Notes: a model not told the origin generated them from the letters alone. Counted from the first letter of the stretch, positions 1 to 8,561 are shown. The stretch: 64,000 bases of DNA from Microthrixaceae bacterium (GCA_020637195.1 JACJWK010000019.1:4572-68571); one strand, 5' to 3'. Translations and numbers: made by a program.

Positions 1-1
1 C

Positions 2-409
2 GCCGACGCCGCCTTCGCCTACCTGGCGGACCTGACCAACTTCGAGCACTGGGACCCGGGCGTGCGCCGCTCGGTGCAGGTGGCGGGCGACGGGCCCGGC
101 GCCGACGCCGCCTACGACGTCACCGTGGCGGCGACGCCCCGGGACCTGACGCTGCGCTACGAGGTGACGCGGTACGACCCGCCCCGGGTGTGCCTGGTGG
201 TGGCCCGCAACGCCGTGCTGACCTCGACCGACCGGATCACCGTCGTGCCCGACGGCGACGGCTCGATCGTCACCTACGACGCCGACCTCGCCCTCAACGG
301 CCCGCTGGCCCTGTTCGACCCCGTGCTGCGCCTGGCCTTCGGCCGCATCGGCGACCGGGCCGCGGCCGGGCTGCGCCGCGCCCTCGACGGCGAGGCGGTG
401 CCGACGTGA
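2..409 (+). CDS. SRPBCC (polyketide cyclase/START-like) family protein, 5' partial
   Basis: The reading frame is open from the window edge to the TGA at 407-409, so the N-terminus lies outside. The visible part (about 135 residues) begins with a YLADLTNFEHWDP segment. That is the typical start of an SRPBCC small-ligand-binding fold, in which a helix is followed by a 'W.P.V...' strand. Alternating strands and a final long helix (GRIGDRAAAGLRRAL) follow. The family binds hydrophobic ligands in a helix-grip pocket, and no substrate can be read here. The stop overlaps the GTG start of the next SDR gene by 4 bases, so the two are probably co-translated and may act on the same substrate. Confidence 0.75.
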   Translation, partial: ADAAFAYLADLTNFEHWDPGVRRSVQVAGDGPGADAAYDVTVAATPRDLTLRYEVTRYDPPRVCLVVARNAVLTSTDRITVVPDGDGSIVTYDADLALNGPLALFDPVLRLAFGRIGDRAAAGLRRALDGEAVPT

Positions 410-1395
410 ACACCGCCGACGTGGTCGACGCCACCCTCGAGTGGCCGATCGCCCCCAGCTTCACGAAGGTCGGCTACGACCTGCGCTCCCGCCTCGACCA
501 CTGGCGGCCGCTCGACGACTACGACCAGACCGGCCAGGTGGTGGTGGTCACCGGGGCCACCTCGGGCCTCGGGCGGGCCGCCGCCCACCAGATGGCCGCC
601 AACGGCGCCACCCTCGTGCTGCTCAGCCGCAGCCGCGACAAGACCGAGCGGGTCCGCGACGAGCTCGCCGCCGCCACCGGCAACGACCGGCTCGAGACCG
701 CGGTGGCCGACCTGGCCGACCTCGACGAGGTCGAGGCGGCCGCCGCCGCCATCCGGGACCGCCACGACCGGATCGACGTCCTGATCCACAACGCCGGCGC
801 CCTCGACGCCGAGCGCCACGAGACCGCGGCGGGCATCGAGCACACCGTCGCCGTCCAGGTGGTCGGCCCGTTCCTGCTCACCGCCCGGCTGCTCGACCGG
901 ATGGGCGGCGCCGAGCCCTCGCGCGTGCTGACCATGTCGTCCGGCGGCATGTACAGCGCCGGTCTCACCGTCGACCACCTCGAGATGGACGACGAGCACT
1001 ACGGCGGCAGCGAGCAGTACGCCCGGGCCAAGCGGGCCCAGGTCACCCTCAACGAGCTGTGGGCCGAGCGGTTCCCCGACCGCTCGGTGGTGTTCCACGC
1101 CCTGCACCCCGGCTGGGCCGACACCCCCGGCGTCGAGCGGGCGCTCCCCCGCTTCCACACGGTCCTCGGCCCGCTGCTGCGCTCGGCCGACCAGGGCGCC
1201 GACACCCTCGTGTGGCTGGCCGCCGACCCCGGCGAGCCGCTGGACACGACCGGTCGGTTCTGGCTGGACCGCCGCCCCCGCCCGATCCACCGCCTGCCCG
1301 CCACCCGCCGCAGCGACACCCCCGAGGCCCGCGCCCGGCTGTGGGACTGGGTCGCCGAGCGCAGCGGCGCCGGCGCCGACCTGCCGACGGCGTAG
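406..1395 (+). CDS. Short-chain dehydrogenase/reductase (SDR)
   Basis: A 329-residue NAD(P)-dependent oxidoreductase. After a roughly 45-residue N-terminal extension comes the Rossmann motif TGATSGLG (residues 49-56). It is followed by HNAG (about 128-131), the catalytic Ser region MSSGG (177-181) and the active-site YARAK (Tyr205, Lys209), so the Ser-Tyr-Lys set is complete. Length and the N-terminal extension resemble retinol-dehydrogenase/DHRS12-like SDRs. The GTG at 406 is chosen because it overlaps the preceding stop (GTGA). A longer open frame upstream lies wholly over the SRPBCC gene and is rejected. Substrate unknown. Confidence 0.85.
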   Translation: MNTADVVDATLEWPIAPSFTKVGYDLRSRLDHWRPLDDYDQTGQVVVVTGATSGLGRAAAHQMAANGATLVLLSRSRDKTERVRDELAAATGNDRLETAVADLADLDEVEAAAAAIRDRHDRIDVLIHNAGALDAERHETAAGIEHTVAVQVVGPFLLTARLLDRMGGAEPSRVLTMSSGGMYSAGLTVDHLEMDDEHYGGSEQYARAKRAQVTLNELWAERFPDRSVVFHALHPGWADTPGVERALPRFHTVLGPLLRSADQGADTLVWLAADPGEPLDTTGRFWLDRRPRPIHRLPATRRSDTPEARARLWDWVAERSGAGADLPTA

Positions 1396-1433
1396 ACAGC
1401 CAGCGGTCGGCGAGCGCACCGCCGGCGTCGGGC

Positions 1434-2123
1434 TCAGCCCGTCGGCGCCAGGTGGTCCCGGAACCAGGCCACCGTCCGGCCCCAGGCGTCGGCGGCGCTG
1501 GGCCCGTGGTGGTCGGCACGGTCGTCGCAGTGGAAGCCGTGGCCCGCCTCGGGGTAGCGCACCACCTCGGTGACCTGGCCCGACGCCGCGGCCGCCGCCC
1601 GCAACCGCTCGACGTCGTCGACGGGGATGCCCTCGTCGAGGTCGCCGTACAGGCCGAGCCAGGGCGCCCGCAGCCGGGGCGCCTCGTCGACCAGCGGATC
1701 GAACCCGAACCGTCCGGTGCTCACGCCGCCGCCGTAGAAGCTGACCGCGGCGCCGACGTCGCGTCGGGTGGCCACCACCAGGGCCACCGTGCCGCCCATG
1801 CAGAAGCCGGCGACGCCGACGCTCGCGGGGCCGAGGCCGGCGCCGGCCAGGTGGTCGAGGGCCACGTCGACGTCGGCGAGGATGCCGTCCGCGGTCAGCG
1901 CCCCGAAGTGGGGCAGCACCTGCGAGAGGTCGTCGTAGGCCAGCACCGGGTCGCCCGTGCGGTGGAACAGGTGCGGCGCCACCGCCAGGAAGCCCTCGCC
2001 CGCGAAGCGGCCGACCACGTCGACGAGGTGCTCGGTCATCCCGAACGCCTCCTGCACCACGACGACGCCGCCCACGGGCGGGTCGGCGGGAGCCCGGACG
2101 GTGAGCGGTGCGACGTCGGCCAC
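1434..2123 (-). CDS. Dienelactone hydrolase family alpha/beta hydrolase
   Basis: A 229-residue cytoplasmic alpha/beta hydrolase. It has the DLH signature GFCMGG (residues 106-111) with Cys108 as nucleophile, an early VVVQEAFG strand whose Glu is typical of the family, the acid loop GLYGDLDEGIPVDD (about 157-170) and the catalytic His in AGHGFH (about 195). The length is normal. The family hydrolyses dienelactones or related esters; the true substrate here is unknown. A second, separate DLH paralogue lies at 56674-57372. It is convergent with the upstream SDR, with a gap of about 38 bases. Confidence 0.85.
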   Translation of the reverse strand: MADVAPLTVRAPADPPVGGVVVVQEAFGMTEHLVDVVGRFAGEGFLAVAPHLFHRTGDPVLAYDDLSQVLPHFGALTADGILADVDVALDHLAGAGLGPASVGVAGFCMGGTVALVVATRRDVGAAVSFYGGGVSTGRFGFDPLVDEAPRLRAPWLGLYGDLDEGIPVDDVERLRAAAAASGQVTEVVRYPEAGHGFHCDDRADHHGPSAADAWGRTVAWFRDHLAPTG

Positions 2124-2161
2124 CTCCGCACCCTACGGGCCGGCGCTGCGACGGCCCGGCG

Positions 2162-2707
2162 TCAGCGCCGGCGCCCTCCGGGCAGAAGCACGGCCAGCGA
2201 CGGGGCCTGGGCGCGCCCGGCGCCCCACAGCACGGTGAAGATCGCCGACGGCACACACAGGTTGGTCACGGCCACCTAACCGGCGACGGCCGCCAGCACG
2301 CCGGCCGAGGCCACTCCCGCGACGGTGTGCCCCGAGGCGAAGGCGACGGCGGCGACGACCAGCAGCACGGTGCCGATGGCGCACCCCAGGCGCTTGGCGG
2401 CCCGGTTGCGGGGGAGGGGGACGCGGCCGCCCCGGGCCGCGAGGGCGTTGGCGACCCACTCGACGGGGTGGTTCGCGGCAACGACGCCGATCGCGGCCGT
2501 CACCGCGACGGCCGCGGCCAACGCGCTCGACCCCACCAGGGCGACCGCGAGGCCGCCGAGCGCGCAGAACGCCGGGGCCAGGCGGGCGACGAGCCCGGCG
2601 TCGGTCGCCCGGCACAGCTGGTCGCCCCGCCAGCCCTGGAGGCGCAGCAGGCGGGTGCCCCGGTCGTGGGACGGGTCGGTCAGCAGGTCGTGCAGCTCGC
2701 GGTACAT
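2162..2707 (-). pseudogene. DUF4395 membrane protein interrupted by one in-frame TAG
   Basis: The frame from ATG 2707 encodes a small integral membrane protein with hydrophobic segments LAPAFCALGGLAVALVG, AAAVAVTAAIGVVAA and LGCAIGTVLLVVAAVAFA, plus a family-like PLPRNRAAKRLGC linker. It stops at a TAG (2276-2278) after GVLAAVAG. The same frame then continues without any shift as VAVTNLCVPSAIFTVLWG, which is the conserved C-terminal part of DUF4395 proteins, to a TGA at 2162-2164. The amber codon sits where the family usually has Leu (inferred CTG or TTG to TAG). It is a nonsense mutation, a base-call error or, least likely, readthrough. The function of DUF4395 is unknown. Confidence 0.75.
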
Positions 2708-2850
2708 CGGCGCTCCCTCGTCGTTCGTCGTGTCGATCGTCCCCCCGGCCGGGGCGAAGGTCTTGGAGACGCCGTGGAGAACCGCCGGAGCCGGCGACCG
2801 CGCCGACGGGGGCCGGGGCGGGCGCAGGAGGCGTGTGGGACACTCGGGCG

Positions 2851-3310
2851 ATGACGGCCCGCGACGAGAAGTACCGGGAGAAGTACCTGATGGCGGTGCA
2901 GCCCCACGTGGAGGGCGAGGCCCGGGCCGTGGGCCTGTTCTCCCGGCCGGGGTCGATGAACGCCGCCGTGCTCAGCCAGGTGTCGGGCCTCGCGGCCGGG
3001 ATCGGCTCGTGGGGCGCCAAGAAGAAGGCCGGGGGCCTGCCCCTGAACGTGGTGGTGGCCGCCACCGACGAGCAGGTCTACGTGTTCGACTTCAAGCCCC
3101 GGGGCACGGGGATCAAGATCAAGGAGACGGTGGCCATCTGGCCCCGCGGCCGCGTCCGGGTCACCCCGACCCAGCAGGGCATGCTGGCCGACCGCCTCGT
3201 GGTCGAGATCGGCGAGGGCCAGGTGATCGAGCTCGACTCGATCAAGACGCGCCGGGCCTGCGTCCGACTCCAACGGTCTGCCCATCCAGATGCTGGGCGC
3301 CCCGGCCTGA
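2851..3310 (+). pseudogene. Small conserved hypothetical protein, frameshifted near its C-terminus
   Basis: ATG 2851 opens a protein of about 150 residues with MTARDEKYREKYL at its start and a beta-rich body (VVVAATDEQVYVFDF, VRVTPTQQGML, VVEIGEGQVIELD) resembling small PH-like folds. After IELDSIKTRR the open frame turns into Arg/Pro-rich junk, whereas another frame reads ASDSNGLPIQMLGAPA and stops at 3308-3310. That is a far more plausible C-terminus, so one indel lies at about 3250-3265. No enzyme motifs are visible and no function is assigned. This indel marks the left edge of the first frame-damaged island. Confidence 0.6.
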
Positions 3311-3489
3311 TCGGGAGGCGGCGGCGCCCTGAGCGGCGCCCCGGGAGACCCTCCTGAGATCTCCACCCCTTCAAGACCTGATCGCCGTCGAGGCGCAGGG
3401 GCCGCGAGCCACGCACTCGCAACCATCGAACGGCCGACCGGCCCCGTCGGGACGCCGAGCGTTGCCCGCCGTCCCCGACGGCCACTGGA

Positions 3490-4254
3490 GGACGTCAGAC
3501 GCCTGGGGCCGCCGGGGCCCGCGACTGGGCCTGCCTTCGAGCACCACCGGTCGGCGCCGTCACCGCCGTGCTCGAGCGGCTCGGTGCGGGCTGCCGGCGA
3601 TCACCTGCTCGACGTCGCCTGCGGCCTGGGCTGGCCATCCGCACGGCCCACGCCCGCGGGCTCGGCACCGCCGGGCATCGACGCCCTCGGCGTCGCTGAT
3701 CGCCATCGCCCGAGCGGGTCCCCACCAGCGACCTCCTGCGGGCACGTTCCCCGGAGCCGCCGCGGGCCGGACGAGCCGTCCCAGGCTACGTGACCGCGGT
3801 CAACGGCGTGGGGCGGCTGCGAGGCGGCCCTGGTTGAGGCCCACTGCGCCGTGCCCGGCGGCGCTGCTCGCATCACCTACTGGGGTCGGGCGAGCTGCCT
3901 GACCTGGTGGCCTGCTTCAAGGTGTTCGCCTGCCGCCGCCTGACGACCACCGCGACGGCATGGCGCTGAACGCCATCAGCCGCGACGAGGGCCGGGCGGC
4001 CATGCTCGAGGGCGCTGTCTGGACCTCGTCGACGGCGGGAGGCGGGTCTCCACCCGTCGAGTGGCCTGACTCGAGACCGCCCGGCGCGCCGTCGCCAGCG
4101 TCTGGCCCGGGCCGTGCCGGTTCCCTTCGAAAGCACGTCGGCCGACGCGCTGCGCCCGCTCGTGCTCGACGCCAGCGGAGGTGCCGCGCACCGCTTCGGC
4201 GTCTACCGGTTCCGCAACGACCAGCGCTTCCTCGGTCGCCCGGAAGGGGCCTGA
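3490..4254 (+). pseudogene. Class I SAM-dependent methyltransferase, broken by several indels
   Basis: No single frame is open, but pieces in successive plus-strand frames line up with a class I methyltransferase of about 255 residues: AVTAVLERLG, then motif I DHLLDVACGLGW (about 3598-3635), RTAHARGLGTAG with a following acidic IDA strand, VTAVNGV (motif II region), VEAHCAVPGGAARITYWG (motif III, R-P-G-G strand), SGELPDLVACFKVF, and a C-terminus STSADALRPLVLD...VYRFRNDQRFL ending in the TGA at 4252-4254. azlC starts one base later. The start is approximate. At least six indels are needed, and I consider sequence error more likely than true decay. Substrate unknown. Confidence 0.6.
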
Positions 4255-4255
4255 G

Positions 4256-5017
4256 ATGGCTGCCACCCTCACCGCCGGGACGCGCCGCGCGACGATCCCG
4301 ACCCGACGGCCGCGCCGCCTGCGCCTCGCGTTCGACGGCGCCCGCGACATCACCCCGATGGTCATCGGCATCGTCCCGTTCGGGCTCGCCGTCGGCGCGG
4401 CCATCGGCTCGTCCGGCGCCGGCGTGGGCGCCGGCCTGGCGAGCGGTCCGGTGATCCTCGGCGGCTCGGCCCAGCTCGCGACCCTGAGCCTGCTCGACGG
4501 CGGCGCCACACCGGCGGTGATCGTGCTGTCGGCCCTGCTCATCAACGCCCGGATCCTGCTCTACGGCGCCTCGCTCGCCACCTGGTTCTCGGACCTGCCC
4601 CGGCGCCACCGCCTGCTGCTGGCCATCCCGGTCATCGACCAGATGCACTTCGTGTGCGTCCCCCGCTTCGAGCAGGGCGACCTCGACCAGGGCGGCCGGG
4701 TCGCCTACTACGTCGGGGCCGGGTCCTGGCTGGTCGCGGCCTGGCTGGCCGCCCAGTCGGCGGCCGTGCTGCTCGGGGCGAGCCTGCCCCCATCGGCCCA
4801 CGTCGAGATGGCCGCCCCCCTGGCCCTCGTCGGCCTGTTGGCCAAGTCGGTGTCCGACCGTCTAAGGTCTCTGGCTGCCGGCATCGCTGTCGCTGTCGGT
4901 CCCCTGGCCCTCCCGTTCCACAGCGTGTTCGTCGCCACAGGCGGGATCGGCCCCACCACGCCTGTCCAGCGGGCCGCCCGCTGGCACGCCGCTGAGACCG
5001 AGGAGGCCCGGCCGTGA
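4256..5017 (+). CDS. azlC: AzlC family branched-chain amino acid export permease
   Basis: A 253-residue polytopic inner-membrane protein. The family signature lies at the N-terminus: ITPMVIGIVPFGLAVGAA, then SGPVILGGSAQLATLSLLDGGA and a conserved LINARILLYGASLA segment. AzlC is the large subunit of the AzlCD exporter of branched-chain amino acids and analogues. ATG 4256 follows the preceding stop by one base. The TGA overlaps the GTG of azlD by 4 bases, the standard azlC-azlD arrangement. The frame is clean despite damaged genes on both sides. Confidence 0.85.
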   Translation: MAATLTAGTRRATIPTRRPRRLRLAFDGARDITPMVIGIVPFGLAVGAAIGSSGAGVGAGLASGPVILGGSAQLATLSLLDGGATPAVIVLSALLINARILLYGASLATWFSDLPRRHRLLLAIPVIDQMHFVCVPRFEQGDLDQGGRVAYYVGAGSWLVAAWLAAQSAAVLLGASLPPSAHVEMAAPLALVGLLAKSVSDRLRSLAAGIAVAVGPLALPFHSVFVATGGIGPTTPVQRAARWHAAETEEARP

Positions 5018-5320
5018 CCGCCTGGCTCGTGATCCTCGCCGTCGGCGCCGGCACCTACCTGCTGCGGGCCTCGATGTTCGTGCTGGTGGGCGAGCGTCCG
5101 CTCCCCGCGTGGATGACTGCACCCATGGCGCTGGTCGGCTCCGCCGCCATCGGCGCTCCTCGTCGGCTCGATGGTTCGCCGGGCCACGGCGGCGCCGCGC
5201 CGTCGGTGTCGCCCGAGCCGGGTGGGCCGTCGCCGGGGCCTGGCCGTGGGCGGTCGGGCAACGTCCCGCGCCTGCCGTGGGCCTGCTGGTCATGTGGCTG
5301 GCGTCCGCCCCTCGTCGCGG
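5014..5320 (+). pseudogene. azlD: AzlD family small subunit of branched-chain amino acid exporter, frameshifted
   Basis: GTG 5014 overlaps the azlC stop. The first 45 or so residues are a clear AzlD N-terminus: TAWLVILAVGAGTYLLRASMFVLVGERPLPAWM, then ALVGSAAIGA. At about 5155 the frame is lost. Later pieces in other frames (MVRRATAAP; VGLLVMWLASA, near 5280-5310) fit the second and third membrane helices of a protein of about 105 residues. The end is inferred. AzlD is the obligate partner of AzlC, so a true loss would disable export. Given the neighbourhood I favour sequence error. Confidence 0.6.
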
Positions 5321-6245
5321 AGCCTGGCGACGGGGGCGTCGGGCGTTTCGACATGGCCCCTGGGCCCGACCGCGAGGGTGGGGGCTATGGCCGCCCCCGG
5401 CCCCGACGCCGAGTTGCTGACGATCGAGCTGCACGTACTGGGTGGCCCACCCGATAGCGCCCACGCAGGGTCGCGGTCGGGCGTCGCTCCAACTTCCGTC
5501 GACGACCCCGCTGTCGAGGTCCGGTTGCCGTCGCCCCGCCGCCCTCGACACGCTGCTCGACTGCGGGCCGACACGCGATGGTGGTCGCTTCGCGGCCGGG
5601 CGGCGACCTCGCCCGGGTGCAGCGCGCCACTGAGCCTCGTGGTCGCCCCGTTCCGCTGGGTCGGCGAGGCGGGTGGTCGATGCCGCTGCCGAGGAGGCCT
5701 GCGGCATCTGGACACCGAGGGCCACACCGTCTCGACCGCTTCGCCTGCGGCCCGATCACACGACCCTGACAAATGCCGTGCCAGTACACGTGGCTGCACC
5801 GACGGCGACACCGTCGCCCGCTTCCGGTCGACGGCCGGGGCCCTGGGTCCCCGACTGGCTGACGCTCGCTGCGCCTGACGCCCGAGCGGGGGCACCGTCT
5901 TCGCCCTCGGCGACCCGCGCCCGCGGTCGCCGTCCTCGGGTCGATGCAGTGCTGGCTCGACGCGCCGGCGGAACGGGGGTCGACTACCAGGGTGCGGGCT
6001 GGCTCGTGGCCCAGGAGGGTCGCGTCAAGCTGGCGAGGTCGCCGTCGTCGCGCCCGACGGGTGGCGGTCGCCGTGGGCCGGGCCGTGTGGATCTCCGTCG
6101 ACCCCGAGGCCTTCGGGGTCGGCCGCTGACCAACGGCCGGGCCGGTCCCCGGAGTGCGACCGCTCCCTCGGGAACCGATCGAGCGCCGTCGCCGTGCTTC
6201 CACGAGCACGTCGACGAGAGGAGGCGTAGCGTCGCGGGCACCGTC
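5321..6245 (+). other. Frame-damaged stretch with unassigned plus-strand coding fragments
   Basis: About 0.9 kb holds no intact gene. Plus-strand pieces look coding but do not join: AAPGPDAELLTIELHVLGG from about 5386, SLVVAPFRWVGEA near 5634-5670, DTEGHTVST near 5710-5740, VDYQGAGWLVAQEGRVKLA near 5981-6035, and AVGRAVWISVDPEAFGVGR ending with a TGA near 6127-6129. They suggest at least one enzyme gene of roughly 250 residues. I considered PhzF-like and thioesterase families but no diagnostic motif could be confirmed. The minus strand shows nothing convincing. Confidence 0.4.
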
Positions 6246-6262
6246 CAATGACAGGAGCCGTC

Positions 6263-6553
6263 ATGAGCTTCGTTCAGGTCATCGAGTTCCGCACGTCGAA
6301 GATCGACGAGATGCGCAAGGTCGGCGAGGACTGGGAGGCGGCCGCCGGGGGCGACAGCAGGGCCCGTCGGAGAGTGATGTGCTCGGATCGGGACGATCCG
6401 GGCCGCTACCTCAACATCGTGTTCTTCGACTCGTACGAGTCGGCGATGGAGAACTCGGAGAACCCCGTCACCCAGGAGTACTCGCAGCGTCTGATGGAGC
6501 TCGCCGACGGCCCGCCGACGTTCCACAACCTCGACGTCATCGAAGAGGCCTGA
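6263..6553 (+). CDS. Small dimeric alpha/beta-barrel (ABM-like) protein, unknown function
   Basis: A 96-residue protein starting MSFVQVIEFRTSK. ATG 6263 is preferred over 6248 because AGGAG lies at 6253-6257, five bases upstream. The pattern (strand VQVIEFRT, acidic helix IDEMRKVGEDWE, strand RYLNIVFFDSYESAM, helix ENPVTQEYSQRLMELADG, final strand THNLDVIEE-like) matches the ferredoxin-like fold of antibiotic-biosynthesis monooxygenase or stress-responsive barrel proteins. No cofactor or catalytic residue can be read. It is the first clean gene after the damaged island and is convergent with the SDR at 6581. Confidence 0.6.
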   Translation: MSFVQVIEFRTSKIDEMRKVGEDWEAAAGGDSRARRRVMCSDRDDPGRYLNIVFFDSYESAMENSENPVTQEYSQRLMELADGPPTFHNLDVIEEA

Positions 6554-6580
6554 GCCTCTCCCTCGGACCGCGGCCGGTCG

Positions 6581-7561
6581 TCAGAACCGGAACTCGGTCC
6601 CCACCAGGTCCTCGCTGAGGTCCCACAGCGCCGCCGCCGTGTCGTCGTCGAGCAGCCACGGCATGAAGCCGTTGGCCCCCGGGTTGGCGCCGAGCACGCC
6701 GAGACCGCAGTCGGCCAGGTAGGCGCCGTTGTGGTCGGCCAGCTCGGGGGCGGTCGCGGCCCACGTCTGGGTGGCGGCGCCGGCCTCGACCGACTTCCAC
6801 ACCAGGCCGCCGCCCTCGCCGCCGTCGGCCTCCATCTGCGCGGAGCGCTCGGCCGCGAACGACGCCATCTCGTTCATCAGGTCCTCGGTGAGGTGCCGGC
6901 CCAGGTCGGTGACGATGGCGCCCGGGTGCACCGAGAACGACAGCAGCCCCTGCGGGCCACCCCGGCGGGCGAGCTCGCGGGCGAACAGCGCGTTGGCCGT
7001 CTTGGACCGGCCGTAGGCCTCCCACTCGCCGTACTCGGACCGCTCGTAGTTGGGGTCGTCGAGGTCGACGTCGCTGCGGGAGTGGCCGGCCGAGCTGAGG
7101 GTCACCACCCGGGGGGCGTCGCCGCGGAGCAGGGCCGGCGCCAGCAGGGCGGTGAGCAGGAAGTGGCCGAGGTGGTTGGTGCCGAACTGGGTCTCGAACC
7201 CGTCGGCGGTGCGCCCGAGCGGGCAGGCCATGACGCCGGCGTTGTTGATCAACACGTCGAAGGCGTCGTGGTCGGCGAGCCACCCGTCGGCGAAGGCCCG
7301 GATCGACGACAGGTCACCGAGGTCCACGACCCCCGTGTCGAGGGACGCGCCGGGCACCGTCGCCGCCACCGCGTCGACGCCCTCGGCGGCACGCTCGGCG
7401 CTGCGGGCCAGGACGGTCACCGCGGCGCCGTGCGCGGCCAGCGCCCGGGTGGTCTCGCGCCCCAGCCCGGTGGCGGCGCCGGTGATCAGCACCCGCCGGC
7501 CGGTCAGGTCGACGCCCTCCAGCACCTCGTCGGTCGTGGTCTCGGGCCCGTATGCGCTCAT
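6581..7561 (-). CDS. Short-chain dehydrogenase/reductase (retinol dehydrogenase-like SDR)
   Basis: A 326-residue SDR with TGAATGLG (residues 27-34), INNAGVMACP (about 105-114), TLSSAGH (catalytic Ser about 156) and YGRSKTANALFA (Tyr183, Lys187). The N-N-A-G-V-M form and the YxxSKxAN variant are typical of the retinol dehydrogenase/WW-domain-oxidoreductase-like group, often annotated as oxidoreductases of lipophilic alcohols. ATG 7561 is used. A longer open frame upstream is Arg/Pro-rich shadow of the DoxX gene. It is divergent from the DoxX-like gene at 7625, with only 63 bases for both promoters. Confidence 0.85.
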   Translation of the reverse strand: MSAYGPETTTDEVLEGVDLTGRRVLITGAATGLGRETTRALAAHGAAVTVLARSAERAAEGVDAVAATVPGASLDTGVVDLGDLSSIRAFADGWLADHDAFDVLINNAGVMACPLGRTADGFETQFGTNHLGHFLLTALLAPALLRGDAPRVVTLSSAGHSRSDVDLDDPNYERSEYGEWEAYGRSKTANALFARELARRGGPQGLLSFSVHPGAIVTDLGRHLTEDLMNEMASFAAERSAQMEADGGEGGGLVWKSVEAGAATQTWAATAPELADHNGAYLADCGLGVLGANPGANGFMPWLLDDDTAAALWDLSEDLVGTEFRF

Positions 7562-7624
7562 CGGTCCAGCATCCCAGGTCCCGCCGGCGGCCGCGTGGGT
7601 GGGCGCCGGCCGTAGGGTGGCGGC

Positions 7625-8101
7625 GTGCGATCCCGGGACCCGAGTCCGGCGGCGGACGGGGCGCCGGCGGCCACGGCCGCCCGGTGGGTGCTGGCCGCGT
7701 TCCTCCTCGTGGCGGGCACCGCCCACCTCACCTGGTCCCGCACCGAGTTCCGGGCGCAGGTGCCCGACTGGGTGCCGCTCGACGCCGACCTCGTCGTCGT
7801 GCTCTCGGGCGTCGTCGAGCTGGCCCTCGGTGCCGCCCTGCTCCTCGTCCGTCGTCGGCGGGCGCTCGTCGGCTGGGTGGTGGCCGCCTTCTTCGTGGCC
7901 GTCTTCCCCGGCAACGTCTCGCAGTTCGTCGACGGCGACGCGGCGTTCGGCCTGGACTCCGACCTGGCCCGCGGCGTCCGCCTGCTGTTCCAGCCGGCGC
8001 TCGTGGTCTGGGCCCTGTGGTGCACGGGCGCGTGGGCGACGTGGCGCGAGCGCCGAGCGGGCTACGGGGAGCCCGGTCCCTCCACGGGGCGGGGCACGTA
8101 G
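7625..8101 (+). CDS. DoxX-like small membrane protein
   Basis: A 158-residue polytopic protein from GTG 7625. Four hydrophobic segments can be read: RWVLAAFLLVAGTAHL (with the T/A-H-L found after helix 1 in DoxX relatives), LDADLVVVLSGVVELALGAALLLV, LVGWVVAAFFVAVFPGNVSQF, and ARGVRLLFQPALVVWALW. DoxX family proteins are small quinone- or redox-associated membrane proteins of varied role, and no specific partner is visible. The gene's 3' end overlaps the convergent SnoaL-like gene by 40 bases. Confidence 0.7.
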   Translation: MRSRDPSPAADGAPAATAARWVLAAFLLVAGTAHLTWSRTEFRAQVPDWVPLDADLVVVLSGVVELALGAALLLVRRRRALVGWVVAAFFVAVFPGNVSQFVDGDAAFGLDSDLARGVRLLFQPALVVWALWCTGAWATWRERRAGYGEPGPSTGRGT

Positions 8102-8499
8102 AAGCCGTCGTCGGCGAAGTCCTGGACGTCGCGGTGCTGCCACACCAGCGTCCAGTCGTCGTCGGCGCGTCGGAACACGTGGCTGTAGCGCACCCGCACC
8201 CGCTCGGGCGGGCCGCCCCGGTGGCGGAAGTCCTCGGTGAACGATCCGAACACCACCGCGGTGTCGCCGTCGACCCGGGCGTCGGCCTCGACGTCCTCGA
8301 TGCGGTAGCGCTCGAGCGAGTCGTACCAGGCGGTGAGCATCGCCCGCGTGGCGTCCTCGTCGAAGCCCAGACGGGCGTCACGGGTGCGGAACCCGAACCC
8401 GTCGGCGGTGCCGCCCGCGACGATGGCGTCGATGTCCCCGGCGTTCCACGGCTCGAACGACGCCCGCATCCGCTCGACCAGCTCGTCGCGCTCCCCCAC
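8062..8499 (-). CDS. SnoaL-like / NTF2-fold protein
   Basis: A 145-residue protein of the NTF2-like superfamily from GTG 8499. It opens with a helix ELVERMRASFEPWNAGDIDAIVAG. The cone-shaped sheet follows: RIEDVEADARVDGDTAVVFGSFTEDFR, then VRVRYSHVFRRADDDWTLVWQHRDVQDF. The R-x-S/T-H-V-F-R...W-x-L-V-W-Q-H pattern is typical of DUF4440/SnoaL-like proteins. These act as isomerases, cyclases or ligand-binding proteins, and the function here is unknown. The last 40 bases overlap the 3' end of the convergent DoxX-like gene. Confidence 0.75.
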   Translation of the reverse strand: MGERDELVERMRASFEPWNAGDIDAIVAGGTADGFGFRTRDARLGFDEDATRAMLTAWYDSLERYRIEDVEADARVDGDTAVVFGSFTEDFRHRGGPPERVRVRYSHVFRRADDDWTLVWQHRDVQDFADDGFYVPRPVEGPGSP

Positions 8500-8561
8500 G
8501 GCGCCACGGTAGCGGCCGGGCCCCACCGCCGGCCGCCGGAGCCACCACCGGCAGGGGCCGC

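Noticed and set aside
274..2256. Long minus-strand open frame of 660 codons
   Set aside because: It is an Arg/Pro/Gly-rich shadow over the SDR and dienelactone hydrolase genes with no domain of its own, as expected in very GC-rich DNA.
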